From contig OU015524.1 of the NCBI GenBank assembly GCA_907165065.1, positions 38,073,295 to 38,137,294 of the forward strand: 64,000 nucleotides of DNA, read 5' to 3'. The DNA comes from Caprimulgus europaeus. Lineage: Eukaryota > Chordata > Aves > Caprimulgiformes > Caprimulgidae. The notes below the pieces were generated by a model. The model saw nothing but the letters and a program-made list of their open reading frames with translations, searched no databases and was not told the origin of the DNA. The position numbers were made by a program, and so were the translations under genes. This document shows, one piece after another, positions 24,021-47,708 of the stretch (within the stretch, counting starts at the first letter, position 1; every line of letters starts with the position of its first letter).

Positions 24021-27000
24021 CAGCATCACGTTGGCTTGTTTCGTGGCCGCTGTGACTCGGTAGCTCGGAAGGGCTTTGTGTGAACAGCGTGCCTGCGGGT
24101 CCCTGTGCTCCTTTTGGTGGTCCCCAGCGATGGCCTTGTAGCTCACCACAGAAGTTCTCTGGACACGACTATCCCTCTCTGCTACTACGCTCCAGCCGCC
24201 CCCTTTCTAATACTCTGCTTCACCCAGATCCTGCCTTCCTGCCCTGCATCAATAATGCCACTCTTGCATCATCAGCAAATCTCTGCACACAAGCTATTTG
24301 GCAAACACACATTTAGCAAAAGCACTAGAAACTGGTCACCAGGCAAAACGGCATTTGTAACCTTTCTCCAGCCCAAACGCTCCCTGTTAAAAGACAATTT
24401 GTAATCTCCCTTCTTGAATTTGGATTCAATTTCTGCGTACGAGTCTTAAAATAATATCCACTACCATAGGTAGTCACTGAAGTTTAAACTATATACCAGA
24501 CGAAAAGGCAAACTGTCAACAGAAATTCAAAAGCTTCTCATTCTCAGCTCTGCGAGACACAGATGGAGAAGCAGATTAGTGCTTTGTCATTTATAGTGCT
24601 GTTTCTAACGAACGTTTCTCATTTCCTTCATCTTATACTCCCGAGGCCTGGCCTAAAACCCACTGAAGCTGAGTGGGGTCTTTCCGCTTACTTCACCCTC
24701 TTTTGCATCAAACCTCTACACAGTGCAGCTGATAAGAGTGTAACCAGGTCCACGTTCTGCCTGGAGCTAAATTATTTGATAAATAATTAGCCTGCAGCTT
24801 CTTGTCAAAATCTGGAACTACTTTAAACTAAAACTGTTGCAGTTAGTGTTCGATTCTGCTTTTAACTGGTTTTGAATTCTAAAAAATACCCTGGGACTTT
24901 TTAATGAAGGCTATTCCATGAATAGAGGATGTTCTTGCCAAAGCTCTACACCAGATAACTGAGCAATCTTAGTTTCCTTTTTCCTCTAAAGTGGGACTCC
25001 CACACGCCACCACTGTAAACATAGAGCTTGCCTCCATAAACATAATTTTTGATGTTTAGCACAGCAAGGAGTCATACTCTAGAGCATTTAAAGTGCAGCG
25101 AGCTTCTCACATTCTGAGTAACAGCCCTAAAAATAGCTATTTATGGACGGTACCAGATGGATATTAGGTATTACCACAGTCACTGAGCAACGATGATAGT
25201 TCTTTGTAAAGAGGCTCAGCTTTATACCATCCCATAGGGTTGGTGCCATTTAATTTGCTGCCCTGAGCCCTAATAGCTGCTTTTTCATAAATTAAAACAG
25301 AAGATGGATTAGTTAAAATCAATTTATTAGAGAACACAGGAAAGCATCAGCCAAAACAAAGTAAAATGCTCTAAGTATTTCTGCAGCAGTATTTTCTTCT
25401 AAACAAATACTCCTGAAGCATCTGAAAACAATTCTGTTTGTAAAGACCTCAGAGTAAAACACATGTGAAAGCAGCTCTGCATTTCATCATCTATGTATAG
25501 AGCAGCACATAACATCTGTGCCCATGCACAACTGAATTTGTGTGACTATATAGCACAGCATCATGACAGCATCAGCCCTCTGCACCAACTGACAGGGCGA
25601 GCATTCTGGTTTGGTATTTCTGTGACCACCATAATTAATGATTTCCTGTGGATTTCATCAAAGTTCTTCATCTTGTTTCTGAGCCTACATCATTCCCTCA
25701 GGTGGTTACCTTGTTTTCACAGCTCAGAGCGTTCCCTACTGAAGCCAGCTGCACTTTACTAATTACTCTCTCTTCCAACTCAAAGATACCAGGAAATGGG
25801 GATAACTTTTCTTGTATTCTTTTGCTTTTATAAAAAAACCTAGTTTTCATTCTGTATGGACCGCTAGGTCTATAGAGACAAACTGCATTTGGAACAACTG
25901 TTTTATAACTCTAAAAATACGTCAAGTTTTTCCAGTTTGAAATTAATGCTGATAGCATTTGGATATTTTGTATCTGAAAATAGAAACCTAATATATTAAT
26001 TTCTATTCACCAAGCTGATGTTTGGCATTTTTTCATATAATCTAACTGGGTTACAAAGAAGGCAATGTCCTAGGAGACTTGACTGGTGCATTTGTCTGAG
26101 AAATTCCATGAGTATGTGCTGCCATTATTTTTTCTCACTGCTTCTAACACTGATCTTGCATAGCAAATACCCCCATGCAGGATTTGCAAGACCTGCAAGA
26201 AATGCTTGCAAAAAAAGGAACTAATATCTCTATGGACAAAATGTCAAAATGTTTTTCCTTTTTTTCTTTTTTCTTTTTTTTTTTTTTAGTTCATGGTCTC
26301 CTTTCTTCCCACCCTGTAAGAAAACTGAAAAAAAGAAAAAAAGTTAGGAGTTCAGGTTTGGTTTGGATAAAATCCTGAAACGTAGATGTGTCTCTGGATT
26401 ACCTCATCGTCTCGGTTTGAGCCCTTAGCTGAACTTTGTCCTGAAATCCACCTCCAACAAAACAGTGAAAAGTTTAGTATAGACTTAAAAAAACATGGAA
26501 TCAAAATTTATCCTGGTATAAATCCACTGAAAACAAAATATATCATTATATTATTAATTATATGTAATTGAGCTTCTGGAACTCACTTATCCCCCCCACT
26601 AGTTGAAAGAATGATCTCACAGATCCTTGCGCTTGCTGGGTGGGCAGCCTCGTTCATATCTCATAATCCTACTGTATCAACTCTGAAATAAACAGGAAGT
26701 TATTTCCCAAAATAAGTGTTTATGGCTAACCTTCAGATTTCACTTATTAAAACTTTGTTTGTGAATACACCAGCCCATGGAAACAGAATCTCTTAAACCT
26801 GAATCACCAAGCGCCATGCTTTCCACAGCCTGATAAAGGCCTCTGTTCCAAACCCCACAGAGATCAGTAGCAGCCAAGTGGACTGGGATGAAGAGCAGCT
26901 CAAGCCCACAGAATGCAGGTGAGCCCCATGACCTCTCCCTCTGGGCTGTAAGAGCTGCCTGTGTTATTTCTGAATATGCAGCAGCCCAGGCTGCCAAGCA

Positions 27001-29200
27001 CAGGAAATCTCAGACTGCATCTCTAACTGCTGGCTTACCACTCCAGGCAAATCAGCCACAGCTCAGGCACAAAATTCCCATATATTAGGTGGATTCAAAA
27101 CCCAACAAACCACACTTACTCTCCTCTCCCTACCATGGGCCTGCCAGTTGAAAAAAGAGCTGAGCATCAAAACTGTATTTGAAATAGTGCAAGGTGCAGG
27201 AGTCTCCCTTCTTGAGAAAATAGGCGTGAATTAAACCTGCAGCATTTGACAGCGCATTTCTCCAGAGTTAATAACCGAGGTAAAGACGGAGCCCGAAGCC
27301 TCAGCTTCCGAGAGGCAGTTTGGGCTGAAACGCTTACACGCTGTAGCGCCAGCACAAGGAAAAGGTTGTTCGACAGTGCTGCCTCTAACGTCTCTCCTTT
27401 GGGACTTCAGTAGATGGCACTGTCACATCAACTGGGTTGCAGGAAAGGAACGATGTACAGATTGTATTTTCACAGATAATGTATACTTTTCTTCAAATAA
27501 TATACCATTTATTTTCTCTAGATTATATCTGGTTACATTGATTTGATTTTTCAGGGTAATTAACCAATTATTTAAAATGTATAAAATAGAACAGTTGACC
27601 ACTTAGCAACTTGTTTACTTTTTTAATTTGGTAGTATGGAGTAGGATGAAACAACATGTTTTTCCTTTATAAATCCCTGGAAAACAAGATGTTCATCACC
27701 TTTGATTATTTTTTTTAAAACTTTGTGTATTAATTTTAAATAGTTACATAATTATCTTTTCATCTGTGAACTGCTCTGATTTTTGTTACATTTCAATAGA
27801 TTTTTTTTGTTTTCTCAGTCTTCTTGATATCGTTAGATAAGGAACTTTCCGGGGTGGTTATGAGGTGGAGGGGAGGAAGCTCTTCCCTCCAAATTTTGAA
27901 AGTAACACCTTAAAAAATCCTGTTCAAACTCTCTATGCATCTGGTCTGGCACTTACATTTTTATCTGTATTTTCCATGTAGGTGAGATCAATACTGTCTC
28001 AAGTTGACTTTACACTTGCCAAATTTGTAATCTAACAAAGAATTGTAGCCCTCAGTGGAACCACAATCCCTTGGGGGAAAACAGTGTTAGCTAGTCCTGA
28101 ATCAAGCTTATATTCTTGGAAAATTTCTCCTGTAGCTATTGTTTTAGGGTTTTTTTTTCTGCTAAATTGTATGAGAACTCTGGCACATCAGCCAGAAATT
28201 TAGTCCAGCATCTGGATTATATAGTCAACCACAGGAAATCTGATGGAGGGGCAACAATTTTTTTTCTGTTGTGTAGTCCTGTTGGAATCAGTCATCGTGG
28301 TAGGTGGATTTATACTAATTTCCCATGACTTGATCTCTGCTGACATGCAGAGCTTTTGACTAAGAATCTGTAAACCGTGCTGATGTTTCTTGGTAATCAA
28401 ATGATTGCCCGTTTCTCCCTATTCACCAGTGACTTGGCTTTACATTTGAAACAATTTCCTAATAAAATAAAGTGTGGGGGATAAAATGGCATTGATTTAA
28501 ATTAACTCTTTGTTTCCCTATACATGAAAAATTTGGATGCAGCCACATTCTGAGTATCAGCCTGAAGGATGCTGAATCTGCAGTAAAACTATCACCACCA
28601 GACATCCCATCTGTATGCTGGGCAGCAGATCCACGAGCTTTTCTGGGAAATCTGTGGAATCTGGGTCAGGAATCTGCAAATCAACAAATTGCACCATTTC
28701 TCTAATATTACCCTTGCAGACACTTTGAATACTTGCAAAGCTGTAGTTTCCAGAATGCAGCTTTCCAGTATGAGGCTGAAGAGCAGCATGATTATCCTGC
28801 TTCCTCCCTCTCTTTCTCCTTTCTTTATTTTTTATTTCTTATTTTTTTCCTTTAAATTTGTTTTAGCATTAAGCCTGAACTTTAAGAATGATGTAAATAC
28901 TGGAGACTTTAAATGGATTATCTGTAATGCAGAATAGTCAGATGTTTTGTACAACACCGCAGAGCAAGGAGGGTGATGTCAAATGACCTGAAGAAGGGCT
29001 TGTGTGCTCAGAGCTTTTATCTTTGATTTAATTATTCTAACTGGTCTACTGCAAAATGTCACTTCACCACAAATTTTGCTTCATTGGTAGTTAATAGTAC
29101 AATTACAGAACTTAAAATGCCTGAAGACAGGATTGTCATTTTAGCAAGTATTGGCGTTTTAGGCCTAAAAAAGATCATAAGAGCTTATAAAATAATAAAT
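24021..29200. other. Intergenic region between PRKD3 promoter and QPCT
   Basis: AT-rich sequence separating two divergently oriented genes. It holds a T/C-rich tract at 26252-26287 facing a short A/G-rich tract at 26326-26343, and a slightly GC-richer patch around 27250-27420. No exon, tRNA or named repeat was found. It may contain regulatory elements, but nothing specific is visible. Confidence 0.6.
26252..26343. repeat. Pyrimidine tract with imperfect inverted purine arm
   Basis: A 36-bp C/T tract (mostly T with single C interruptions) is followed about 40 bp later by GAAAAAAAGAAAAAAAG, an approximate reverse complement of it. The two could pair as a stem, but simple-sequence origin is more likely than function. 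Confidence 0.45.
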
Positions 29201-29836
29201 TAAACCACTTTGCAATGCTACAGGTCTTTGCCTTTCAAGACCCTTCACGAACACCCATTCCGACCTGGTCATCAGCAACGAGCGCGGCGGAGGCCCGTCC
29301 TCAGCAGGAGCCCGCAGCCGCGCCACAGAGCCTGCAGCTCCCGTCTGTGTCCAACCGCACCGGGTCACACGGAGCCTCCGCGCGTCTCAAAGCCGCCCCT
29401 GGAAACACAAACCGAGAGGTTTCAGGGGAAACCGCTGAGAAGCTGCAGCCTCTCTCACGTGGAAGACCGCGGGCCCCCGCCAGCCCCCTCTGCCAGCGCC
29501 GCGGTGCCGGGGGGAGGCGGGAGGCGGGAGGGGGCGGCGGGCGCGGGGCTGGTCACAGGCGGCCCTGCGGGCACTGCTGACGTGGTGCCAGGGCCGGAGC
29601 TCCTTTCAGAGGGGAGACAAGCGGGAGAGGCTGGCAGAGCAGCTGCTGCAACAGCCAGCGCCCGCGTCTGCCGCAGCCCCCCGCCCCGCCTCCCTGCCTC
29701 CCGCCAGCGCTGCCCCTTCTCCGCCGTCGGCACCGGCCCTTGGCTCTCCCCTTTCCACCCCCGGGCCTCGGAAATGCAGAGGGAAGGTGTCCGCGGGCAG
29801 ACCCGCCCGGCCGTGAGGGGAGAGGACACCAGAGGG

Positions 29837-29968
29837 ATGGCAGGGGCCGGCGGGGACGAGGGGGCGGTGGCGGCTCCCCGCATGCTCTGGGCACTTTGCC
29901 TCTGCGCCGCCGCCCGCTTTCCCCTGGCGCACGGGAGGGAGACCGGCGCCGCCTGGACCCTGGAGAAG
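29837..29968 (+). CDS. QPCT: QPCT exon 1 (glutaminyl-peptide cyclotransferase, start)
   Basis: QPCT converts N-terminal Gln (or Glu) of peptides to pyroglutamate in the secretory pathway. Exon 1 encodes MAGAGGDEGAVAAPR, then MLWALCLCAAARFPLAHG, a short hydrophobic signal-peptide core, then RETGAAWTLEK, ending at donor gtgggt. I chose the ATG at 29837 because it has a good context (G at -3 and +4), its MAG start resembles the human one, and it gives a constant +5 offset to the human numbers of every catalytic residue downstream. The in-frame ATG at 29882 has a weak context but sits right before the hydrophobic core and would give a more conventional signal peptide. The full protein is 366 aa (351 from the second ATG), against 361 in human. 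Confidence 0.85.
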
Positions 29969-40391
<10,423 letters not shown>

Positions 40392-40855
40392 TGATGAATT
40401 TGAAAATTTAGTGTGTAGTTTCTGAATGGATTAAGTCCTGTATATCAGATTTTTAGATTGCTTTTCTGTTTTACAGTTATAATATTTAATAATGTAAATG
40501 TTAAATTTGATGCATCTTAAACCTATACTAAGATTTCAATATATAATTAATAAAATAACTGAGGAAGATTCCCAGACACTTGGAAACCATGAAACAGATT
40601 CTATTACTGATTGTCACTCTGCAACTCTTGGGAACCACGTCACTTCTATGGTTTAGTTCTCACTTCTGTAAAATGACAGTAACAACACCAGTCTTGAGGT
40701 GTTCTAAGTAGTAAACAAATGCAAAAGACAGTCACCAACTCCCTTTTCTTCTTTGATGGAAAAAGCTTCCATCTGAAAGGAAAAATAATTCAGATGTGCT
40801 GACATGCCTCGTATAGTCCAAACGTTGTAATAATGACCTTCACTGTGAATTACAG

Positions 40856-40972
40856 AGCAAGAGCTACACAACATGAATCTGCTGAAGAACCACCTTGTTG
40901 AACGGCAGTATTTCCAGACTACTTTACATCGAGGCTTGGTTGAAGATGACCACATTCCATTTTTATTAAGAG
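40856..40972 (+). CDS. QPCT: QPCT exon 6
   Basis: 117 bp (phase 1 in, phase 1 out) from acceptor gaattacag to donor gtatgg, residues about 280-318. It reads EQELHNMNLLKNHLVERQYF, then QTTLHRGLVEDDHIPFLLR. DDHIPFL is the conserved segment lining the substrate pocket in the family. The preceding intron (40369-40855) is short and shows no element. Confidence 0.95.
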
Positions 40973-43202
<2,230 letters not shown>

Positions 43203-43428
43203 CAGACAAAATGGCAACAAATCGTACTCCATTCTAAATACTGTTTGCCCACCTTCACATTTGGAATTGTAATTGCATTGGAGAGCACTACAGCGAAGAA
43301 AAACATAATGATAGCTCTTGCTAGACTGATTATTGATTCAGCTGTTTCTGGGCCAGTGTTCCATGTAGCATTAAATAAGAATTAGTTTCAGCCTAGAAAG
43401 AATTTAATCTTTCCATGTCTTACCTCTG

Positions 43429-43434
43429 AATAAA
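43429..43434 (+). terminator. QPCT poly(A) signal
   Basis: AATAAA about 227 bp after the QPCT stop, followed by an A/C then T-rich stretch. It is the nearest canonical signal. A second AATAAA lies at 43998-44003. Confidence 0.65.
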
Positions 43435-43997
43435 AAAAACCCCAGAATTTTTCCAGATTGTTATCACTGTTCTGTGTGACATACTAAGATCCCAGGAGAG
43501 AATGGCTCCCAACTTTAGTGTTAACTACAGTTTTTATGAGGTGTGACCAACTTTTGCCGTGCTCAGCAATGGAAATTCATACCACACTATCAAGAGAGGC
43601 AAAAATCACACTAGAACAAACTTCTGCTTTGGGTTGAACTTAAACCACCTCATCCAGAAATGAGTTGCTAGAACTCCTGACACACAGAAGGGTTTTTTAA
43701 TCTTCTCTGCTCCCTCTCCTCCTTCCAAGGAGAGCTGCAAGGGCTCTTGTCCACAGACAGCAGGCCACCAAGAAACAGAAAAATAACCCAAATACAGTTT
43801 TATCCCTGTCACTGGATACTTTTTGATAGAGAAGGGTGGTGGGGAGTGATGCTAAATAGAAGGAAGGTATGTGGGGGTTTCCATCATGCTTTGACTGCAA
43901 CAGAGCAGATACAAACAGAAGAGTAGATGGTGTGTGGGAGCAGCGCCCCAGCACACACTATTCATTCATGTGAGAATCGTTCACAATTTGACCCAAA

Positions 43998-44003
43998 ATA
44001 AAA
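43998..44003 (+). terminator. Alternative QPCT poly(A) signal
   Basis: AATAAA about 800 bp after the stop. It would give a longer 3' UTR and precedes a T-rich region. Confidence 0.4.
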
Positions 44004-45680
44004 AACAAAATACCTGCTGTTTTTAATATAGGTTATATCAGGAGCAGTCATACTAGGTAAGCAACCACTTTAGAAACTATAGTTTTATATAAACATTATT
44101 TTACAGGCAAAGTGCTATCTATCAAGAGTAAAATAAGTTTGAGAGTCGGAAGCAAGAAGACAGTTTAAGCACCAAAAAGCAAGGACAAGCCATATCCTGT
44201 ATCAGAAAAAGATACTCACCGGTTTAACAACTCTGTGCTTTACATTCCTTACTGGAATTATTCAACAAATTTACTATAACACTTTGGCAAAAATGCAGCC
44301 TGGGATGTACATACCCCTCAAATTCCCTAAAGCTTGATGCATTTACCTCCAAGTGAAGCAATCCCATACAGTCCCAGTTGGAACAAGTTAAGGGAGTAGC
44401 AATGCCAAATCCTCTGGCAGACAGAAATGATAGCGACTACCGCTTCTCTTTTTTTCTCTGGCTGGGGCAGCATTCCTATTGCTAGGGATAAGGACAATAG
44501 GAATTAGCAATTCTTATTCACCACATTTCAAATAAACATTTAGATTGTGACCACCTTTCAGCAAAATACAATTAAAAAGACAAAACGCTGTAAAAATGCT
44601 TTCTGTAGAATTAGTACAAGGACCCAGTCCACACTGGTAGCAGACCCAGCAAAATAGTTCTGAAGTTTCACACATCTGCTCATTGAGATTGAAGTATCAC
44701 CCGAGAGCATCACTTAAACAATCAACATATATAAAGATAACTATAAAATCTGGTACACAAATTACCACTTTTTCCTTGTCATTTAAGGATGACACTGATT
44801 TTATTTTCCTCATATAAAAGGAGACATTTTACTCTGTGCTGATTTAACAAATATTCTTAATATATTCATAACAATAAAGCAGCTAAAAAGCTGTTCTAAT
44901 TTCTAGAAGAATCTTTATCATCTGCACATATGATATATATATATTGTAAACAATCACTCCAAAAATAATTTTGTTAAAGTGATTATATTGCACTCAGAAT
45001 TCTGGGATTCTCATTTTAAATCAGAGATCAGCTTCATTTTTTAATAAAATGGAGCTTTAATTTTCTACTAAAAACAAGTAGGCATGCAATCAATATCATA
45101 CAATGTATTTAAAATGTCAGAAAAAGGGCAAGGGCTCGGTTATGAAACTGGAGTAAGGAACAATTCTCAAATAGGCCACATGAGAGTAGTTGATTGTAAA
45201 CATTCTGCTGGCTCTAAGGTGTTGCAGATGCTGTAGAGACGGCAGTCTAGTTCAGACCCAAGAGGTACAGAGAATTGAGTGTTCTGTACTTCAGTCAACT
45301 TCCATCCAGCAATGGCACGTGTAATAGACTACACATGAAGACAGAGCAATGAAACAAAGGCAATTACTGAGCTAAGACTGATCTCACAGAAACACTGCCG
45401 ATTGCTACAAGTTCATTGCACTCTTTCAACCCAAGTTTTCCAGGCCATTGCATTTTCTAACACAGCAATAATACCGTTAAGCCAGCTGCAAATGAACTAC
45501 AGAACTAGATTCCCTACTCATAGCTTACATGGACTGTACACCAGTGGCAGTGTGGACACTGCCCTCAGCCTAAAACATCCTGGAAAGATACCATCATGCA
45601 GAACGTCACCTTGCTTTGTTTGCAAGAGTGACACCCTCCCTCCTCCATGCATCTGATCAAGAAACACAGGCAGTGGAGGA

Positions 45681-45690
45681 GGGGGGGGGG
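45681..45690 (+). repeat. G10 homopolymer
   Basis: Ten consecutive G preceded by GGAGGA, an isolated G-tract in the convergent intergenic region. Confidence 0.85.
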
Positions 45691-46518
45691 AAGCAATGTC
45701 GTTATGCAGAAAAAGAAATGCTCAGCCACTGTGAAGAGGCCACAGATCTTAAAAATTCAAATGAAGGCTGCTTTTTCTCAACTCAGTTCTAAAAGAGAAA
45801 GATTTCTCTACTGAACCCATTATCTTCAGGTAACATTAATATCTTTGGAGTCCCTGAGATACTACAGCTTCGTATAACGACCCTGGACAAATGGAGAGAC
45901 TGACTTACCATACAGGTTAACAAGGTAGAAGCCAATATATAGCACCCTGAGTTGCAAGTGAAACAACAGGAATGGGCAACCCATTCCTCAACAGCCAAGA
46001 GATGCAGAGGAAGTATTGGCCAGGGAATTAAAAGACAAATACTGCACATGAGAACAGAAAAAAAAAAAAATGAAGTATTTCTAAAAGGCCTTTCCCTGTT
46101 ATCAGAGCAGTGAAGAAAAAGACGACAGTCAGAGGGAAGAGCTCTCTGAGAAAGGCCTTGAAGAAATATGGCCTTCTAGATGTACAGCAGAACGATAATG
46201 CAAAGCAGAGACATGGTAGGCAGCCTTGTTCCAAGTGTGCCCCAAAGACTAAGCACTCCAGCAACGACTTGAAGAACTGTCAGTGATCACTGACTTGTAC
46301 TCTGGATATAAACCAGGGATATAAGTAGATATTCTTTCCCCTGAAACTACAGAAAAAATACAAAGAGGGAAAATACAAAGTCACAATTGAATCAGAGAAT
46401 ACTTTCCATGGTCAAAAATGAAATACTGGCTTCAGAAACAATACAGCCAACGGCTCTGTATCTTAAGTAGGGTTAATCATAAAAAAGAGGTGCTTGTAAA
46501 ATCTTAAGTTTGAAATCT

Positions 46519-46524
46519 TTTATT
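46519..46524 (-). terminator. Candidate distal SLC30A6 poly(A) signal
   Basis: The minus strand reads AATAAA about 690 bp beyond the SLC30A6 stop. It is a candidate for the main 3' end, because the only nearer canonical signal overlaps the stop codon itself. Confidence 0.4.
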
Positions 46525-47206
46525 TCCCAGGATATTGCTAAATAATTTTGCAGTTAAACCAAAAAGGAAGAAATATCAGAGATGAATATGGAATACTTAA
46601 ACTAGAAAATGGTTGCTGGACCATCTGAATTTCTACAAAAGCATCAATAAAAATGTAAAAACATGGTCTCACAAAATTAATTAGAATCTGAAATGCCAGA
46701 TTGTCTTCACAATAGCCACAATATGAATATTGATGGAATTTTGCAACCAAGAACTAATTGTGACTTTGACAAAAGATGGCTCAATCAAAACATCTCTAAA
46801 ACCTGGGATTTTTAATTCTGCAATTTCCTATTCTCCCAGCTATTCAGCATTCACTAAGCAAATCTCACTAGGAAAAAACTGCTACCTGGTCAGAATTTTA
46901 CTTTCTTACGGAGTTGTGCTATATCTCAATACATTCTTGGGAAAATAAAGAAAAGTGAATAAAAAGCTGAATAGAAATAGACACTCTATAAAAGCTACCA
47001 GTAAAGTATCATAAAGCTGGAAAATTTTTGTGCCATTACACAGGCTACTGCTGATGCAATGAAAAAAAATGCAATTTAACCATTTAATGAATATGAACAA
47101 TGCACTTGTTCCCAGCCATTTAGAATGATCTGACATTCCAAATGTTTATAAAAATTGGGTAATAAAAGAATTAAGTCAATACCCTTAAGTACAATAAATA
47201 ATGGTG

Positions 47207-47212
47207 TTTATT
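47207..47212 (-). terminator. AATAAA overlapping the SLC30A6 stop codon
   Basis: The minus strand reads ..CCATAATAAACACC: the TAA stop (47213-47211) shares two bases with an AATAAA hexamer. If used, the 3' UTR would be only about 20-30 nt, so a distal signal is more likely. Confidence 0.35.
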
Positions 47213-47708
47213 ATGGTCGGGGATGACCACGAGCGTTTGTTCCATATCTGGTTGGGACATTTGTAAAACCAGTTCTGAATCCTTGAGTTGCTCCCATTCC
47301 CGGTATTCCAAATCCTTGATTGAGTACGCTGCTGTAGGGTGTGGATCCATGATTAAAGCCCAATCCATAGGGCCTTGTCTGAGTGTTCAGAAGGATGACT
47401 GGACTCACATTTTCGCCTGGTGCATTAAAAGAAAACTCTGGCGGTGGGCTGCTGGGCTTAGCTGGAGTGGATGTAACAGGGTCCAAATTATCAGCAGCTT
47501 TCAAAGACGGCATTGGAATAATGTGATGATCCGAAAGGTTCAAAATATTGTTTGCAATAGGCACAGATGATAAGGTAGGTCTGATCCAGTCATCTTTGAA
47601 AATCTGAACAGTCAAGGTAGAGACCAGTGTGTACAGTCTGTTAGTGACATGGGCCAGCACCATTTGTTCATTTGCATCTCTCCGAATTCGGACATGCACT
47701 GATCCAGC
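47211..47708 (-). CDS. SLC30A6: SLC30A6 exon 14 (cytosolic C-terminal domain, stop)
   Basis: Last exon of ZnT6: 165 codons plus TAA, residues about 296-460. It starts AGSVHVRIRRDANEQMVLAH in the C-terminal cytosolic domain typical of cation diffusion facilitators, then VTNRLYTLVSTLTVQIFKDD. A long Pro/Ser/Asn/Gly-rich tail follows (TPAKPSSPPPEFSFN, LLNTQTRPYGLGFNHG, ending TNARGHPRP) that is characteristic of ZnT6. On the minus strand the acceptor is ttgctttctag. Together with the other exons it gives 460 aa, against 461 in human. ZnT6 pairs with ZnT5 in the early secretory pathway to load zinc into enzymes such as alkaline phosphatase. Confidence 0.96.
   Translation of the reverse strand, partial: AGSVHVRIRRDANEQMVLAHVTNRLYTLVSTLTVQIFKDDWIRPTLSSVPIANNILNLSDHHIIPMPSLKAADNLDPVTSTPAKPSSPPPEFSFNAPGENVSPVILLNTQTRPYGLGFNHGSTPYSSVLNQGFGIPGMGATQGFRTGFTNVPTRYGTNARGHPRP

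Larger units (their letters stand above)
43203..47206. other. Convergent intergenic region: 3' UTRs of QPCT and SLC30A6
   Basis: Sequence between the stop codons of two tail-to-tail genes. The left part is QPCT 3' UTR, with poly(A) signals at 43429 and 43998. The right part is probably SLC30A6 3' UTR, reading leftward, with a candidate signal at 46519-46524. A G10 run lies at 45681-45690. No other gene or repeat was recognised. Confidence 0.6.

Noticed and set aside
22500..24063. Long open frames of 366 and 419 codons in the CpG island
   Set aside because: Composition is Pro/Ala/Arg/Gly-rich and similar long frames exist on both strands in several phases. This is the expected result of few stop codons in CG-rich DNA, and no domain is present.
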